The translations under genes were made by a program, and so were the position numbers. Shown one piece after another: positions 7,519 through 14,533 of a DNA stretch of 25,831 nucleotides. How positions within the stretch are numbered: the first letter of the stretch is position 1; each line of letters begins with the position of its first letter. Below the pieces are notes generated by a model, which saw only the letters and a list, made by a program, of their open reading frames with translations, searched no databases and was not told where the DNA came from. This DNA comes from Bacteroidales bacterium UBA1182 (GTDB taxonomy: Bacteria; Bacteroidota; Bacteroidia; Bacteroidales; Bacteroidaceae). The stretch covers positions 1 through 25,831 of the forward strand of contig DBYQ01000047.1 of the NCBI GenBank assembly GCA_002310015.1. The letters are read 5' to 3'.

Positions 7519-7602
7519 GGTGTTTTCCTAACGGCCATCATCGGGATATTTACGGAGATGGTGATAATCTGTGGTATCTCCTGATGGCCGTTTGTGAAAA
7601 CC
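7519..7602. other. Nested 84-nt hairpin, candidate structured RNA
   Basis: Three helices nest around one axis. Outer: GTTTTC (7522-7527) with GAAAAC (7596-7601). Middle: AACGGCCATCA (7530-7540) with TGATGGCCGTT (7582-7592), 11 bp perfect. Inner: GGAGAT (7554-7559) with ATCTCC (7576-7581). Small internal loops separate them, as in folded RNAs. No U-tract follows on +; a poly-T run precedes it. The strand of transcription is not determined, and no known family was recognised. Confidence 0.5.
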
Positions 7603-7670
7603 ATCTCATGAACAATATCAAGTCTGAAATAAACAACAAATTTGATAAATACCGAGACTCCGGTACTTTC

Positions 7671-7707
7671 TTCAAAAGCGGAGGGGAAGCGTTCCCTTGC
7701 TTTTGAA
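7671..7707. other. Two-part perfect hairpin
   Basis: TTCAAAAGC (7671-7679) pairs with GCTTTTGAA (7699-7707), and inside it GGGAA (7684-7688) pairs with TTCCC (7692-7696) around a GCG loop. It lies in the non-coding region about 70 nt after the larger nested hairpin. No T-tract follows on either strand, so it is not a standard terminator. Confidence 0.45.
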
Positions 7708-7872
7708 CCAAAGCGAATCTCAAAAAAAACTGAAATGAGAATGAAAACTTAAAGAGTTAACTAACGGATTTGGAAAAAAGGAGGGACAAAAACAGTGCCA
7801 CCCTTGCAAAGTACTCTGTTTAAATCCCTTCCCAATCCAAATCTAAAGTACAAACTAAAAATTTGGATGGCG

Positions 7873-7880
7873 CAAAGATA
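7873..7880 (-). promoter_or_regulatory. -7 promoter element facing left
   Basis: On the - strand this reads TATCTTTG followed by CGCC, a perfect -7 element. A transcript starting near 7866 would run leftward through the hairpins at 7671-7707 and 7519-7602. The -33 region is poor: TTG triplets lie only 11-14 nt upstream instead of about 20. Confidence 0.4.
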
Positions 7881-7902
7881 GTATTTTTTGTCAACAACTA
7901 TG

Positions 7903-7934
7903 CTATTCCAGTGTTCAAGGAACACTTGTAATAG
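7903..7934. promoter_or_regulatory. Stem-loop ahead of the NVEALA gene
   Basis: CTATT (7903-7907) pairs with AATAG (7930-7934), and AGTGTTC (7910-7916) with GAACACT (7920-7926), around an AAG loop. The inner arms form a GTGTTC/GAACAC palindrome. It could be a protein-binding site or leader structure about 115 nt before the NVEALA start. Confidence 0.4.
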
Positions 7935-8048
7935 TAGCCGGAAAGCAGAGTTTAAAGCCTGTTTTGATCTGGCAAAAATGGGATTGAATAAAACTTTTCC
8001 AAACTAAAAAAACATGTATAAAATTTATTATCAAGAAATTATCAAATT

Positions 8049-8450
8049 ATGAAAAAGAAATTAATTGTTTTATCATCTATTGTTATGTTTTCAATAGGTT
8101 TAGCCTTGTATGCTAATAATTCTTCTACCATGAAAGTTCTGAGTGAAGACAACATTGAAGCTCTCACCGACGGTGAAAGTTCAGGGAATCCCATTCAGGA
8201 AACAGGTACATATCCTCATAGGGTATGGATTGATCATGAAGCCCATACTATTACAATGGAAGGATATCATAAAGTTAAAGGTGAGGGCGGAAAATACGAG
8301 TGTACAAGAGATTCTGGCTCCACTTGTAAAATGAGTTCCGATTCACCAGTTCGCAAAACCACTGTTATTGTGAAACTGCTGGAAGCTTTAATGAAAGTCA
8401 TTTTTAGTGGCCTTCCTTTTTGGAAATGGGTTGTAGGCTTATTTGCTTAA
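8049..8450 (+). CDS. NVEALA family secreted small protein
   Basis: A 133-residue precursor with a Sec signal peptide (about residues 1-22, MKKKLIVLSS...LALYA). After it comes SEDNIEALTDGE (32-43), a variant of the NVEALA motif that names this Bacteroidetes family of small exported proteins of unknown role. The middle is polar with two cysteines (C85, C93), able to form one disulfide. The last about 29 residues (105-133) are strongly hydrophobic with two Trp, two Phe and scattered Lys (VKLLEALMKVIF, then GLPFWKWVVGLFA), resembling an amphipathic or membrane-active helix. It heads a packed gene set that includes a CXXC protein, a signal peptidase and transglutaminase-like proteins. A 14-bp hairpin follows its stop, suggesting it is made in excess of the downstream genes. 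Family call is good from the motif and from the propeller gene next door; function unknown. Confidence 0.85.
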   Translation: MKKKLIVLSSIVMFSIGLALYANNSSTMKVLSEDNIEALTDGESSGNPIQETGTYPHRVWIDHEAHTITMEGYHKVKGEGGKYECTRDSGSTCKMSSDSPVRKTTVIVKLLEALMKVIFSGLPFWKWVVGLFA

Positions 8451-8460
8451 AATGAGCTAA

Positions 8461-8503
8461 ATACACTGACTATCGTAATGATGTGTTATGATAGTCAGTG
8501 TAT
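8461..8503 (+). terminator. Intercistronic 14-bp hairpin after the NVEALA gene
   Basis: ATACACTGACTATC (8461-8474) pairs perfectly with GATAGTCAGTGTAT (8490-8503) over a 15-nt loop; AATTATTAAATCTTT follows instead of a clean U-run. It probably acts as a leaky terminator and/or as a 3' stabiliser of the NVEALA message, lowering expression of the genes behind it. Confidence 0.65.
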
Positions 8504-8532
8504 AATTATTAAATCTTTAACAAGGTAATTAT

Positions 8533-9714
8533 ATGAATAAATCTTTAAAAACTTTTCCGGTAACGCACTTACAAATGTTGTTTCTCTCAATCATTTTAGC
8601 GTTTATGATGTCTGCTTGCGGAGATAAATACAGTGAAAATGTATTGGATCTTGATGATATAGAAGAAATAGATTTGAGTCCACTTACTTCAGATATAGAA
8701 ATTATTCCTATAAAATGTTCTGTTCCAATGGATGGGGCAAAAAGAATGATAGGCTATGAAGATTATACATTTATTCTTGGAGATGCCGGTGAAACTGTAT
8801 ATTGTATTCAAGGAGATACTGTTATAGCGGTTCTTAATGCAGTAGGACGTGGACATGGAGAATATACATATATTGATGACTTTACTTACGAGGAAAAGTC
8901 AAAGATATTGTATGTAAGAAATGATGAAAAGCTTTTAAAATACAGTGTACCATCAATGTCTTTCTTGGGATCATCTGATATTACTTATACTACTATAGGT
9001 ATGATAGCGCTTAATCCTGATGAGATATTGGCTAATTGTTCTTTTTGGGAAGACGATACTTATAAAGAATGCTTTAATGGATTATGTATCGTTTCCACAG
9101 CCACAGGTGAAATAATAAGACGTTGTTTTAAGTTTGGCTATTATGATGATTCTTGCTTAATGTTTAATGAGTTAGTTAAAACTGAGGATGGTGTTCTAAT
9201 GCCTTTCTGTGGTGTTTACAAGAATAAAATTTTATTGTTGGATACAACAACGGGAGAGACCAAAGAATTAGATTCTTTTAGTTTCAACGAAAACTGGCGT
9301 GTTCCCAAAAGTCTCATCAAATGTATAAAGAAAGGAGATAGTTATGAAATCACACAAGAGGCAGAAAAACGAACATCTTTTTGCGACGGATGTCATTATC
9401 CTATATATGTTAATTCCCGACTTACTTACTGGTGCTATCCAGAAGAGAATTGGCATGATACTCCAATTTTAGTAATAAGAGATAAGGATAAATTTATCAA
9501 TAGACATTTTGTTATTTCTGGTACTTCTTTAAGAATTAATGCCAGTTTTGTTAAAGGAGATCGCTTTATGAAAGCCTTTGATTGTGATCCTGAGACTATA
9601 ATTACTGATCCAGATAATGCATCAGATCTTGCTAAGGAGATATATCGGGTAATGAAGGCTCAGCCATTCAATAATCCTATTCTTTTATCATACACGGTTG
9701 ACAAAAACATCTGA
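8533..9714 (+). CDS. 6-bladed beta-propeller lipoprotein
   Basis: A 393-residue lipoprotein with lipobox MMSAC (lipid Cys 29). The body matches the Bacteroidetes 6-bladed beta-propeller family often found with NVEALA genes: an N-terminal DLSPLTSDIEIIPIKC segment, and the hallmark NAVGRGHGEYTYIDDFTY...ILYVRNDEKLLKYSVP (102 onward), where relatives have GRGPGEY followed by a blade. Repeating blade-like strands continue to the C-terminus. It has 14 cysteines in all, including a CDGC pair in the C-terminal third; this is many for an envelope protein. A role as surface or periplasmic binding partner of the NVEALA product is inferred from adjacency. Codon use is more AT-rich than the RND genes downstream. 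Confidence 0.83.
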   Translation: MNKSLKTFPVTHLQMLFLSIILAFMMSACGDKYSENVLDLDDIEEIDLSPLTSDIEIIPIKCSVPMDGAKRMIGYEDYTFILGDAGETVYCIQGDTVIAVLNAVGRGHGEYTYIDDFTYEEKSKILYVRNDEKLLKYSVPSMSFLGSSDITYTTIGMIALNPDEILANCSFWEDDTYKECFNGLCIVSTATGEIIRRCFKFGYYDDSCLMFNELVKTEDGVLMPFCGVYKNKILLLDTTTGETKELDSFSFNENWRVPKSLIKCIKKGDSYEITQEAEKRTSFCDGCHYPIYVNSRLTYWCYPEENWHDTPILVIRDKDKFINRHFVISGTSLRINASFVKGDRFMKAFDCDPETIITDPDNASDLAKEIYRVMKAQPFNNPILLSYTVDKNI

Positions 9715-9719
9715 GTGCC

Positions 9720-10295
9720 ATGAAAACCAATAAGAGCAATAAGTTCTTTTCATCGCTTTTGACAATGCTGCTTTATTCAGCTGTAGGTGTAGGATGCTTT
9801 TGCGGAGCAACGCTGGTGCTGAATAGGCATAAGTCTGGTAAAATGCCAGTTCAGTTGCCTTATGTATCAGTGAAAGACAGTTGCATGCTTAATGCCTCAG
9901 ACGGATTGCTGGAATTGAGCAGAGAAGCAAAGGGAATAATTGTATATGTGGAAGCAGGATCCTGTGCTGCATGTGCTGAGAGCGCCATTAAGGAGGTTGC
10001 CCAATACATGCATGATTCAGTTGTCACTACAAAACCTATGTTGCTGTATCATCCTCCTGTAGAGATAGATTCCAGTTTGGTCAAGGATTACCATAATCAT
10101 TTTGATGATTACTTCAGAGTGGTTGTTTCTGCTCAAGATTCATTAATGATAAAGAATCCTTGGATGCCGGAATACTTAGGAATTTACGGTATAGTTACTG
10201 ACTCTTTGGACAGAGTGCTGTTTGCGGGTTCCCTGTTTGACAAGAGGTTTATGGATTGCTGCATTAAACAAACTCAAACCACGCAGGAGATATGA
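9720..10295 (+). CDS. Membrane-anchored thioredoxin-like protein with CAAC motif
   Basis: A 191-residue protein with an uncleaved-looking N-terminal membrane anchor (about 12-34) and a periplasmic domain. IIVYVEAGSCAACAESAIKEV (73-93) has the strand-then-CXXC layout of thioredoxin folds, with C82-A-A-C85 at the start of a helix. A cis-Pro loop is not obvious, so it is a diverged member. There are further Cys at 26, 28, 55 and a CC pair (180-181). It is probably a thiol-disulfide oxidoreductase acting on cysteine-bearing partners of this cluster, such as the NVEALA protein (C85/C93) and the cysteine-rich propeller. It lies 5 bases after the propeller stop and overlaps the DUF1573 gene by 4 bp (ATGA). 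Confidence 0.72.
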   Translation: MKTNKSNKFFSSLLTMLLYSAVGVGCFCGATLVLNRHKSGKMPVQLPYVSVKDSCMLNASDGLLELSREAKGIIVYVEAGSCAACAESAIKEVAQYMHDSVVTTKPMLLYHPPVEIDSSLVKDYHNHFDDYFRVVVSAQDSLMIKNPWMPEYLGIYGIVTDSLDRVLFAGSLFDKRFMDCCIKQTQTTQEI

Positions 10296-10654
10296 AGTTG
10301 GCAGGATGGGCATTGATAGTCTGTATAGTTGCGTGTGGATGTGAAGGCAAGGATACCGCAATGGAATATCCCAGACTGATAACAGTAGAGAATTCTATGG
10401 TTTTTGATTCTGTCCACACTATTCTCAAGATACGCAACAGGAGTTCAGAACCAATAAAACTGGATATTATTCCTGAGTGTGACTGTACAAGAGCCACCCC
10501 TGAAAAAATAACTGTAAAACCTCACGGCAGAAAGAAAGTGAAGATATCTTTCCAGATTAACAGTTCTGGGGCATATGAGAGAATTCTTTATCTGCAAAGA
10601 GAAGATATGGAGGAACCGGATACTGTGGTTATAAAAGGTTACGCAGAGAAATGA
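10292..10654 (+). CDS. DUF1573 family lipoprotein
   Basis: A 120-residue envelope protein with a short signal ending IVAC (lipid Cys 15). One immunoglobulin-like beta-sandwich follows the DUF1573 pattern: HTILKIRNRSSEPIKLDIIPECDCT, then TPEKITVKPHGRKKVKISFQ and GAYERILYLQ. The CDCT motif stands where family members usually have CGCT. The function of DUF1573 is not established; such domains resemble ASPM/SPD-2/Hydin-type adhesion modules. It is coupled by 4-bp overlaps to the genes on both sides, so it is made with the thioredoxin-like protein and the ligase-like protein. Confidence 0.82.
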   Translation: MKLAGWALIVCIVACGCEGKDTAMEYPRLITVENSMVFDSVHTILKIRNRSSEPIKLDIIPECDCTRATPEKITVKPHGRKKVKISFQINSSGAYERILYLQREDMEEPDTVVIKGYAEK

Positions 10655-12264
10655 ATAGAATAAAAGCAATAAGTAAAGGATCAGGCATTCATCTAACCGT
10701 TGTGGATGGACTGGTGTTGCTGATGTCAATTGTGTTGATCTATGCGTCAATTGATGGTACTCAGCATAGCGGATACCGTCCTTTGGTGATGGTGGAGCCG
10801 TTGCTTATTGCCTATTGTGTGCTGCGGATACTGTTTAGCTTGAACCATAAGTGGACATCATATTTGCTTCTTTTGGTAATAGTGGTATTCTGTGTAAGAG
10901 AGATGTATCTGGGTTATAGCCAACTGTTCCAGAACTTAGGAAAGGTAAGAGGACAGGAGATATGCAAAGGTTCTTTCTCCAATTCCGGCCCGTTTGGCTG
11001 TTTCCTTTCTGTGTGCGCAAGCCTGTTTATTGCAGTTTGGACAGGTGAATCAAATAAGATTTTCCGGATTCTGCTTGCAGTTCTGTCTGGTTTGACATCC
11101 ATACTGTTGGTTTGCACATTGAGCAGGGCATCTGTGCTGTCTTTTGCGGTCAGCATGTTATTGCTGTTAATGAAAAGGGATGATTTCTCTGCTTTTATCC
11201 GCAGGAACTGGATTTATCTCACTCTGGCGGTTTCACTGCTCGGTGCAGGTGCATATCTGGTCAAGAAACCGTCGGCCGATGGCAGGCTGTTGATGGCACG
11301 TATCAATATGCGCATGATTATGACCGGCGGATTGAATGGAGTTGGATGGGGTAATTATGGTGGAGCCTATGGAGAGGCACAGGCACATTTCTTTGCTGAT
11401 TATCTGGATAATGGCTCTGACGGGATGGAGATAGAGAGGATACCTGAAAACCTGCGCAAAGTTGCAGATTGTCCCTCAAACGCTTTCAACGAGTATCTTA
11501 AAATGGGAGTGGAATCCGGACCGTTGGCTATGGTTCTGTTACTCAGTTTGGTTGTAGCTGGTATAATGTGTACCTATGGAAGCAACAGTTATTGGTCCTA
11601 TCCTCTTATCGCAGTTTCAGTATTTGCCTGTTTTTCTTACCCGTTTGAGATTGGTGTATTGTTGCTGCTGTTTGTTATATGTCTGGCTTCAAATGATACT
11701 GAAACAAGTGGCAAGGGGATAAGCATGGCTTTTTTCCTGCTGATGATAGGGGTATTGATACCTTTATATCGCTCTCATATTTCGGTGGCAAACGGTATGA
11801 ATTTCAGGTTCCGTACATCGGGAATAAAGGGTTATTTTGAAAACAGAGATAACAGATATACTATTCTCGGTTATGGTTCTCTTCCGGACGGATTATACGA
11901 TGAAAAGGTCATTTTTGAATTTGGACAGTCATTGAACGAAGGCGGAAATTATACCATGAGTGATTCTTTGCTCACCATAGGGACTTTAATAAGCAGTGAC
12001 CCTATGTTCTGGAACGTGATGGGTAACAACAGCCTGATGCAGGGTAAATATCGTGAGGCTGAATACAGGTATAAGCACGCTTTCTATATGGTACCCAACC
12101 GTTTGTATCCTCTTTACCTGATAGCCAAACTGTATTACACAGAGGGAGATACAGTGCGTTTCCTTAATATGGCTGATAAGATAGAGAGTTTTATTCCAAA
12201 AATTGAATCCGTACAGACGGAACGCTTGCGTTCAGAGATAAGAGAATTAAAAACAGGGTATTAA
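10651..12264 (+). CDS. O-antigen ligase/polymerase-like membrane protein with TPR-like C-terminus
   Basis: A 537-residue multi-pass inner-membrane protein of the WaaL/Wzy-like superfamily. About ten or more hydrophobic segments fill residues 15-370. The large periplasmic loop contains GVGWGNYGGAYGEAQAHF (230 onward) and CPSNAFNEYLKMGVESGP (274 onward), matching the G.G.N and H-N-x-F-L-type motifs of the family, although the usual His is Ser here. After the last membrane segment, residues about 440-530 are helical and TPR-like (NVMGNNSLMQGKYREAEYRYKHAFYM...YPLYLIAKLYY). Family members attach or polymerise glycans on lipid or protein acceptors; some act as protein O-glycosyl ligases. There are no sugar genes here and the partners are secreted proteins, so an acceptor protein is worth considering. 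Confidence 0.78.
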   Translation: MNRIKAISKGSGIHLTVVDGLVLLMSIVLIYASIDGTQHSGYRPLVMVEPLLIAYCVLRILFSLNHKWTSYLLLLVIVVFCVREMYLGYSQLFQNLGKVRGQEICKGSFSNSGPFGCFLSVCASLFIAVWTGESNKIFRILLAVLSGLTSILLVCTLSRASVLSFAVSMLLLLMKRDDFSAFIRRNWIYLTLAVSLLGAGAYLVKKPSADGRLLMARINMRMIMTGGLNGVGWGNYGGAYGEAQAHFFADYLDNGSDGMEIERIPENLRKVADCPSNAFNEYLKMGVESGPLAMVLLLSLVVAGIMCTYGSNSYWSYPLIAVSVFACFSYPFEIGVLLLLFVICLASNDTETSGKGISMAFFLLMIGVLIPLYRSHISVANGMNFRFRTSGIKGYFENRDNRYTILGYGSLPDGLYDEKVIFEFGQSLNEGGNYTMSDSLLTIGTLISSDPMFWNVMGNNSLMQGKYREAEYRYKHAFYMVPNRLYPLYLIAKLYYTEGDTVRFLNMADKIESFIPKIESVQTERLRSEIRELKTGY

Positions 12265-12280
12265 TGTCATTCAGAAAAAG

Positions 12281-13168
12281 ATGATTGAGACAGAAGAGAA
12301 AATGTCACAGGAGAGTGAGAAGATTTCCGTATTTGATAGGATTGTAAAGATTCTATACAGAGTTATGATATGTGTTGTAGTGTTGGGTATGTTGCACTAT
12401 GGCAGACGCATATTCATAGCGGAGCGTTTCAGTATTCCTTCTGATTCAATGCGGCCAACGCTGGTTCCGGGGGATAAGGTCTGGGTTAACAAGTTGCTGT
12501 ATGGCAGCAGGATATACACCTCATTCAAATTTGATGATCACTCTCCACTCAAGTGTTTCCGTATGCCGGGCATCAGAAAGATACATCCGGGCGATGTAAT
12601 CTGTTTCAACTATCCGCTGGGTTATGACAAATGGACCAAGATAGAGTTCAAGATCAACTACGTCTATTGCAAGCGTGTGCTAGGTACTCCAGGTGATACC
12701 ATAGGCATACATGACGGGGTAAACTGGAACAATCATAACTCCGGAACAATTGGAGTATTGGATAACCAGTTGGTTTTAAAGAACACACCTGACAGTGTGC
12801 TGTGGCACCAGAAATATATGAGAACCATGCCATTTACATTTCCTATATGGAATATGAAGGATTTTGGGCCTCTTTATGTACCGGCTAAAGGTGAAACCAT
12901 AGAACTTGATAATCTCAATCGCGCCATATACGGACCGGTAATAGAGTATGAAACAGGCTCTTGGCCGGACTCCTGCCTTAAAGTGCATACCTTTAAGCAT
13001 GATTATTACTTTGCATTAGGTGACAACAGTCTTGATTCCAATGACTCACGTTACTGGGGATTCATTCCTGATGAGTTCATAATAGGTATTGTGAGTAAGT
13101 GTGATATGCGTAATCAGAAGAACAACCTCCTTAATTTGATGAATTTGCTCAATAACATATTCAAATAA
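12281..13168 (+). CDS. lepB: Signal peptidase I (S26 family), accessory copy
   Basis: A 295-residue membrane serine protease that removes Sec signal peptides. One membrane segment spans about residues 22-40. Catalytic Ser 56 sits in SIPSDSMRPTLVPGD (51-65) and catalytic Lys 131 in YCKRVLGTPGDT (129-140). The third conserved box is FALGDNSLDSNDSRYWGFIP near the C-terminus. It is intact and probably active. The symbol is the family name; this is unlikely to be the housekeeping copy because it is embedded in the NVEALA cluster, 16 bases after the ligase-like gene. It may process the NVEALA precursor or another cluster product. An internal ATG (M8) is a possible alternative start. Confidence 0.93.
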   Translation: MIETEEKMSQESEKISVFDRIVKILYRVMICVVVLGMLHYGRRIFIAERFSIPSDSMRPTLVPGDKVWVNKLLYGSRIYTSFKFDDHSPLKCFRMPGIRKIHPGDVICFNYPLGYDKWTKIEFKINYVYCKRVLGTPGDTIGIHDGVNWNNHNSGTIGVLDNQLVLKNTPDSVLWHQKYMRTMPFTFPIWNMKDFGPLYVPAKGETIELDNLNRAIYGPVIEYETGSWPDSCLKVHTFKHDYYFALGDNSLDSNDSRYWGFIPDEFIIGIVSKCDMRNQKNNLLNLMNLLNNIFK

Positions 13169-13183
13169 AAACATAAACAACAA

Positions 13184-14533
13184 ATGAAAAAGAATATGAT
13201 GCCCCTGTTTGGGGCAGTGATTTCCTTGTTTTGCTCTTGTTTTCAGCGTTCTGATTTATCAATGGCACTGTATTATTCCGGTGATAACAGGGAGGAGTTG
13301 GAAAACACTTTAAGACATTATATGTTTGATGACCCCAACCCTGAAAAACTTGCAGCAGCGCAATTTCTCATAGAGAATATGCCAGGCCATTTTTCCTATA
13401 GCAGCTCTGAGATATACGGTTATTATGCTTATGCAGACCGTATTCTTGCTGATACCACACTTACTCCTGAGCAACAACGTGACAGTCTGCTTGCCAAAAC
13501 GGACATAAGATACGTTGCTCAGCCTTTCCTTAAAAAACAAGATGTTGAGATTATCAAGGCCGATTACCTTATAGATAATATTGACAAATCTTATGACCAG
13601 TGGACCACATACCCGTGGGCTAGCCATTTGAGTTTTGAAGATTATCTGGAGTGGCTGCTTCCATATAAGGCTACAGAGTATCAGGAACTGGATGCGTGGC
13701 GTGATACGATGCTGGCCCATTTTGGCAAATGTCTGGAACATCCCGTAAAGAATGACGTGGAGTACAATACAACCGTAGGAGTAGCTGAAATGATACGCAA
13801 TGAGGCCTGTCATGAGCTCAACCGCTATGGTCTATATACTCGGGCGGGTTTACCTCTGCTAACTGCTCATCTACAGGTAAGCCAGACCTTTGGTGATATA
13901 CCTGATTATGCCCTGACAGCCGTGCTGGCTTTCCGTGCTGCCGGAGTACCCTCTGTACTTGATGAGACTCCAGTGGGATCACGTTATACTGCTGCCACCA
14001 AATGGTATGTTATTCTCTCTGACCGCGGTGAGGAGCTCACTTCCGAGTGGGATCTTGCCACAATGATCGGCGGCGGTTTCTTTCCCGATGAACGCGGTCC
14101 CAAAGTATATAGGAATACCTATGCCATAAACAAGGATCGTCTTGAATATTTACGCTATTCCAAGTCTTGTCATCCTTTCAAGCTGGGACAGAAAGATGTA
14201 ACCTCAAAGTACTTCCTTACCAGTAATCTTGAGATTCCTATAGATGTAGCGCCAAGGATTATGCTCAAGGAGAGGTATGTCCTGATAGCATCGGCCGTAA
14301 GGGATGACATGGACCCTTGGCGAATAGTTGATTTCGGGACCATGAAGGGCGGAAATGCCTGTTTCCATGACATGGGGCGTGAAGTGCTTTACCGGGTGAT
14401 GGGTTATGACGGAAAAAGGCTGATATATATAACTGATCCGTTTATCCTGCACAAGGATGGCTCATTGGAATATGTAAGTGCAGATACAATTAATTCTGTA
14501 CATCTTGACAAATGGAAAAACAACGCGCTATGA
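13184..14533 (+). CDS. Transglutaminase-like lipoprotein, catalytic residues lost
   Basis: A 449-residue lipoprotein (signal ending in LFCSC) and paralogue of the next gene; the two share the opening pattern SLKAAG/ALYYSGDNREEL..., IIKADYLI, LDAWRDT, and the transglutaminase-core region. In the neighbour the catalytic Cys is in TYGTCKDY and the His in EGHSWYVF. Here the same positions read TFGDIPDY (I239 for Cys) and AATKWYVI (T272 for His). The fold is preserved (AFRAAGVPSVLDETP, GPKVYRNTYAINKD) but the Cys-His pair is gone, so it should not catalyse acyl transfer. It may bind substrate or regulate its paralogue. Spacing from the signal peptidase is 15 bases; it overlaps the next gene by 4 bp. 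Confidence 0.82.
   Translation: MKKNMMPLFGAVISLFCSCFQRSDLSMALYYSGDNREELENTLRHYMFDDPNPEKLAAAQFLIENMPGHFSYSSSEIYGYYAYADRILADTTLTPEQQRDSLLAKTDIRYVAQPFLKKQDVEIIKADYLIDNIDKSYDQWTTYPWASHLSFEDYLEWLLPYKATEYQELDAWRDTMLAHFGKCLEHPVKNDVEYNTTVGVAEMIRNEACHELNRYGLYTRAGLPLLTAHLQVSQTFGDIPDYALTAVLAFRAAGVPSVLDETPVGSRYTAATKWYVILSDRGEELTSEWDLATMIGGGFFPDERGPKVYRNTYAINKDRLEYLRYSKSCHPFKLGQKDVTSKYFLTSNLEIPIDVAPRIMLKERYVLIASAVRDDMDPWRIVDFGTMKGGNACFHDMGREVLYRVMGYDGKRLIYITDPFILHKDGSLEYVSADTINSVHLDKWKNNAL

Larger units (their letters stand above)
7255..8048. other. Long non-coding region upstream of the NVEALA gene
   Basis: About 800 bases with no convincing protein gene on either strand. An open frame at 7258-7473 lacks a recognisable domain and overlaps the T-tract of the preceding hairpin. 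The region contains several inverted repeats (listed separately), an IR at 7835-7842/7861-7868 (ATCCAAAT/ATTTGGAT), and a short hairpin ACCG/CGGT at 7651-7664. There is no perfect TAnnTTTG on the + strand close to the NVEALA start, so its promoter is either non-canonical or lies far upstream. Confidence 0.6.

Noticed and set aside
7477..7712. CRISPR array or direct-repeat array
   Set aside because: The repeats here are inverted, single-copy and irregularly spaced; no regularly spaced direct repeats were seen.
8143..8334. Second open frame inside the NVEALA gene
   Set aside because: Overlapping shadow without signal peptide; the NVEALA frame has a signal peptide and the family motif.
10651..12264. 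Reading the region as part of an O-antigen or capsule locus
   Set aside because: No glycosyltransferase, sugar-nucleotide or chain-length genes are near; the flippase at 5548-7050 is on the other strand and separated by 3.6 kb.
13310..13813. 167-codon - strand open frame opposite the first transglutaminase-like gene
   Set aside because: Shadow frame with no domain and no promoter; lies wholly within a real gene.
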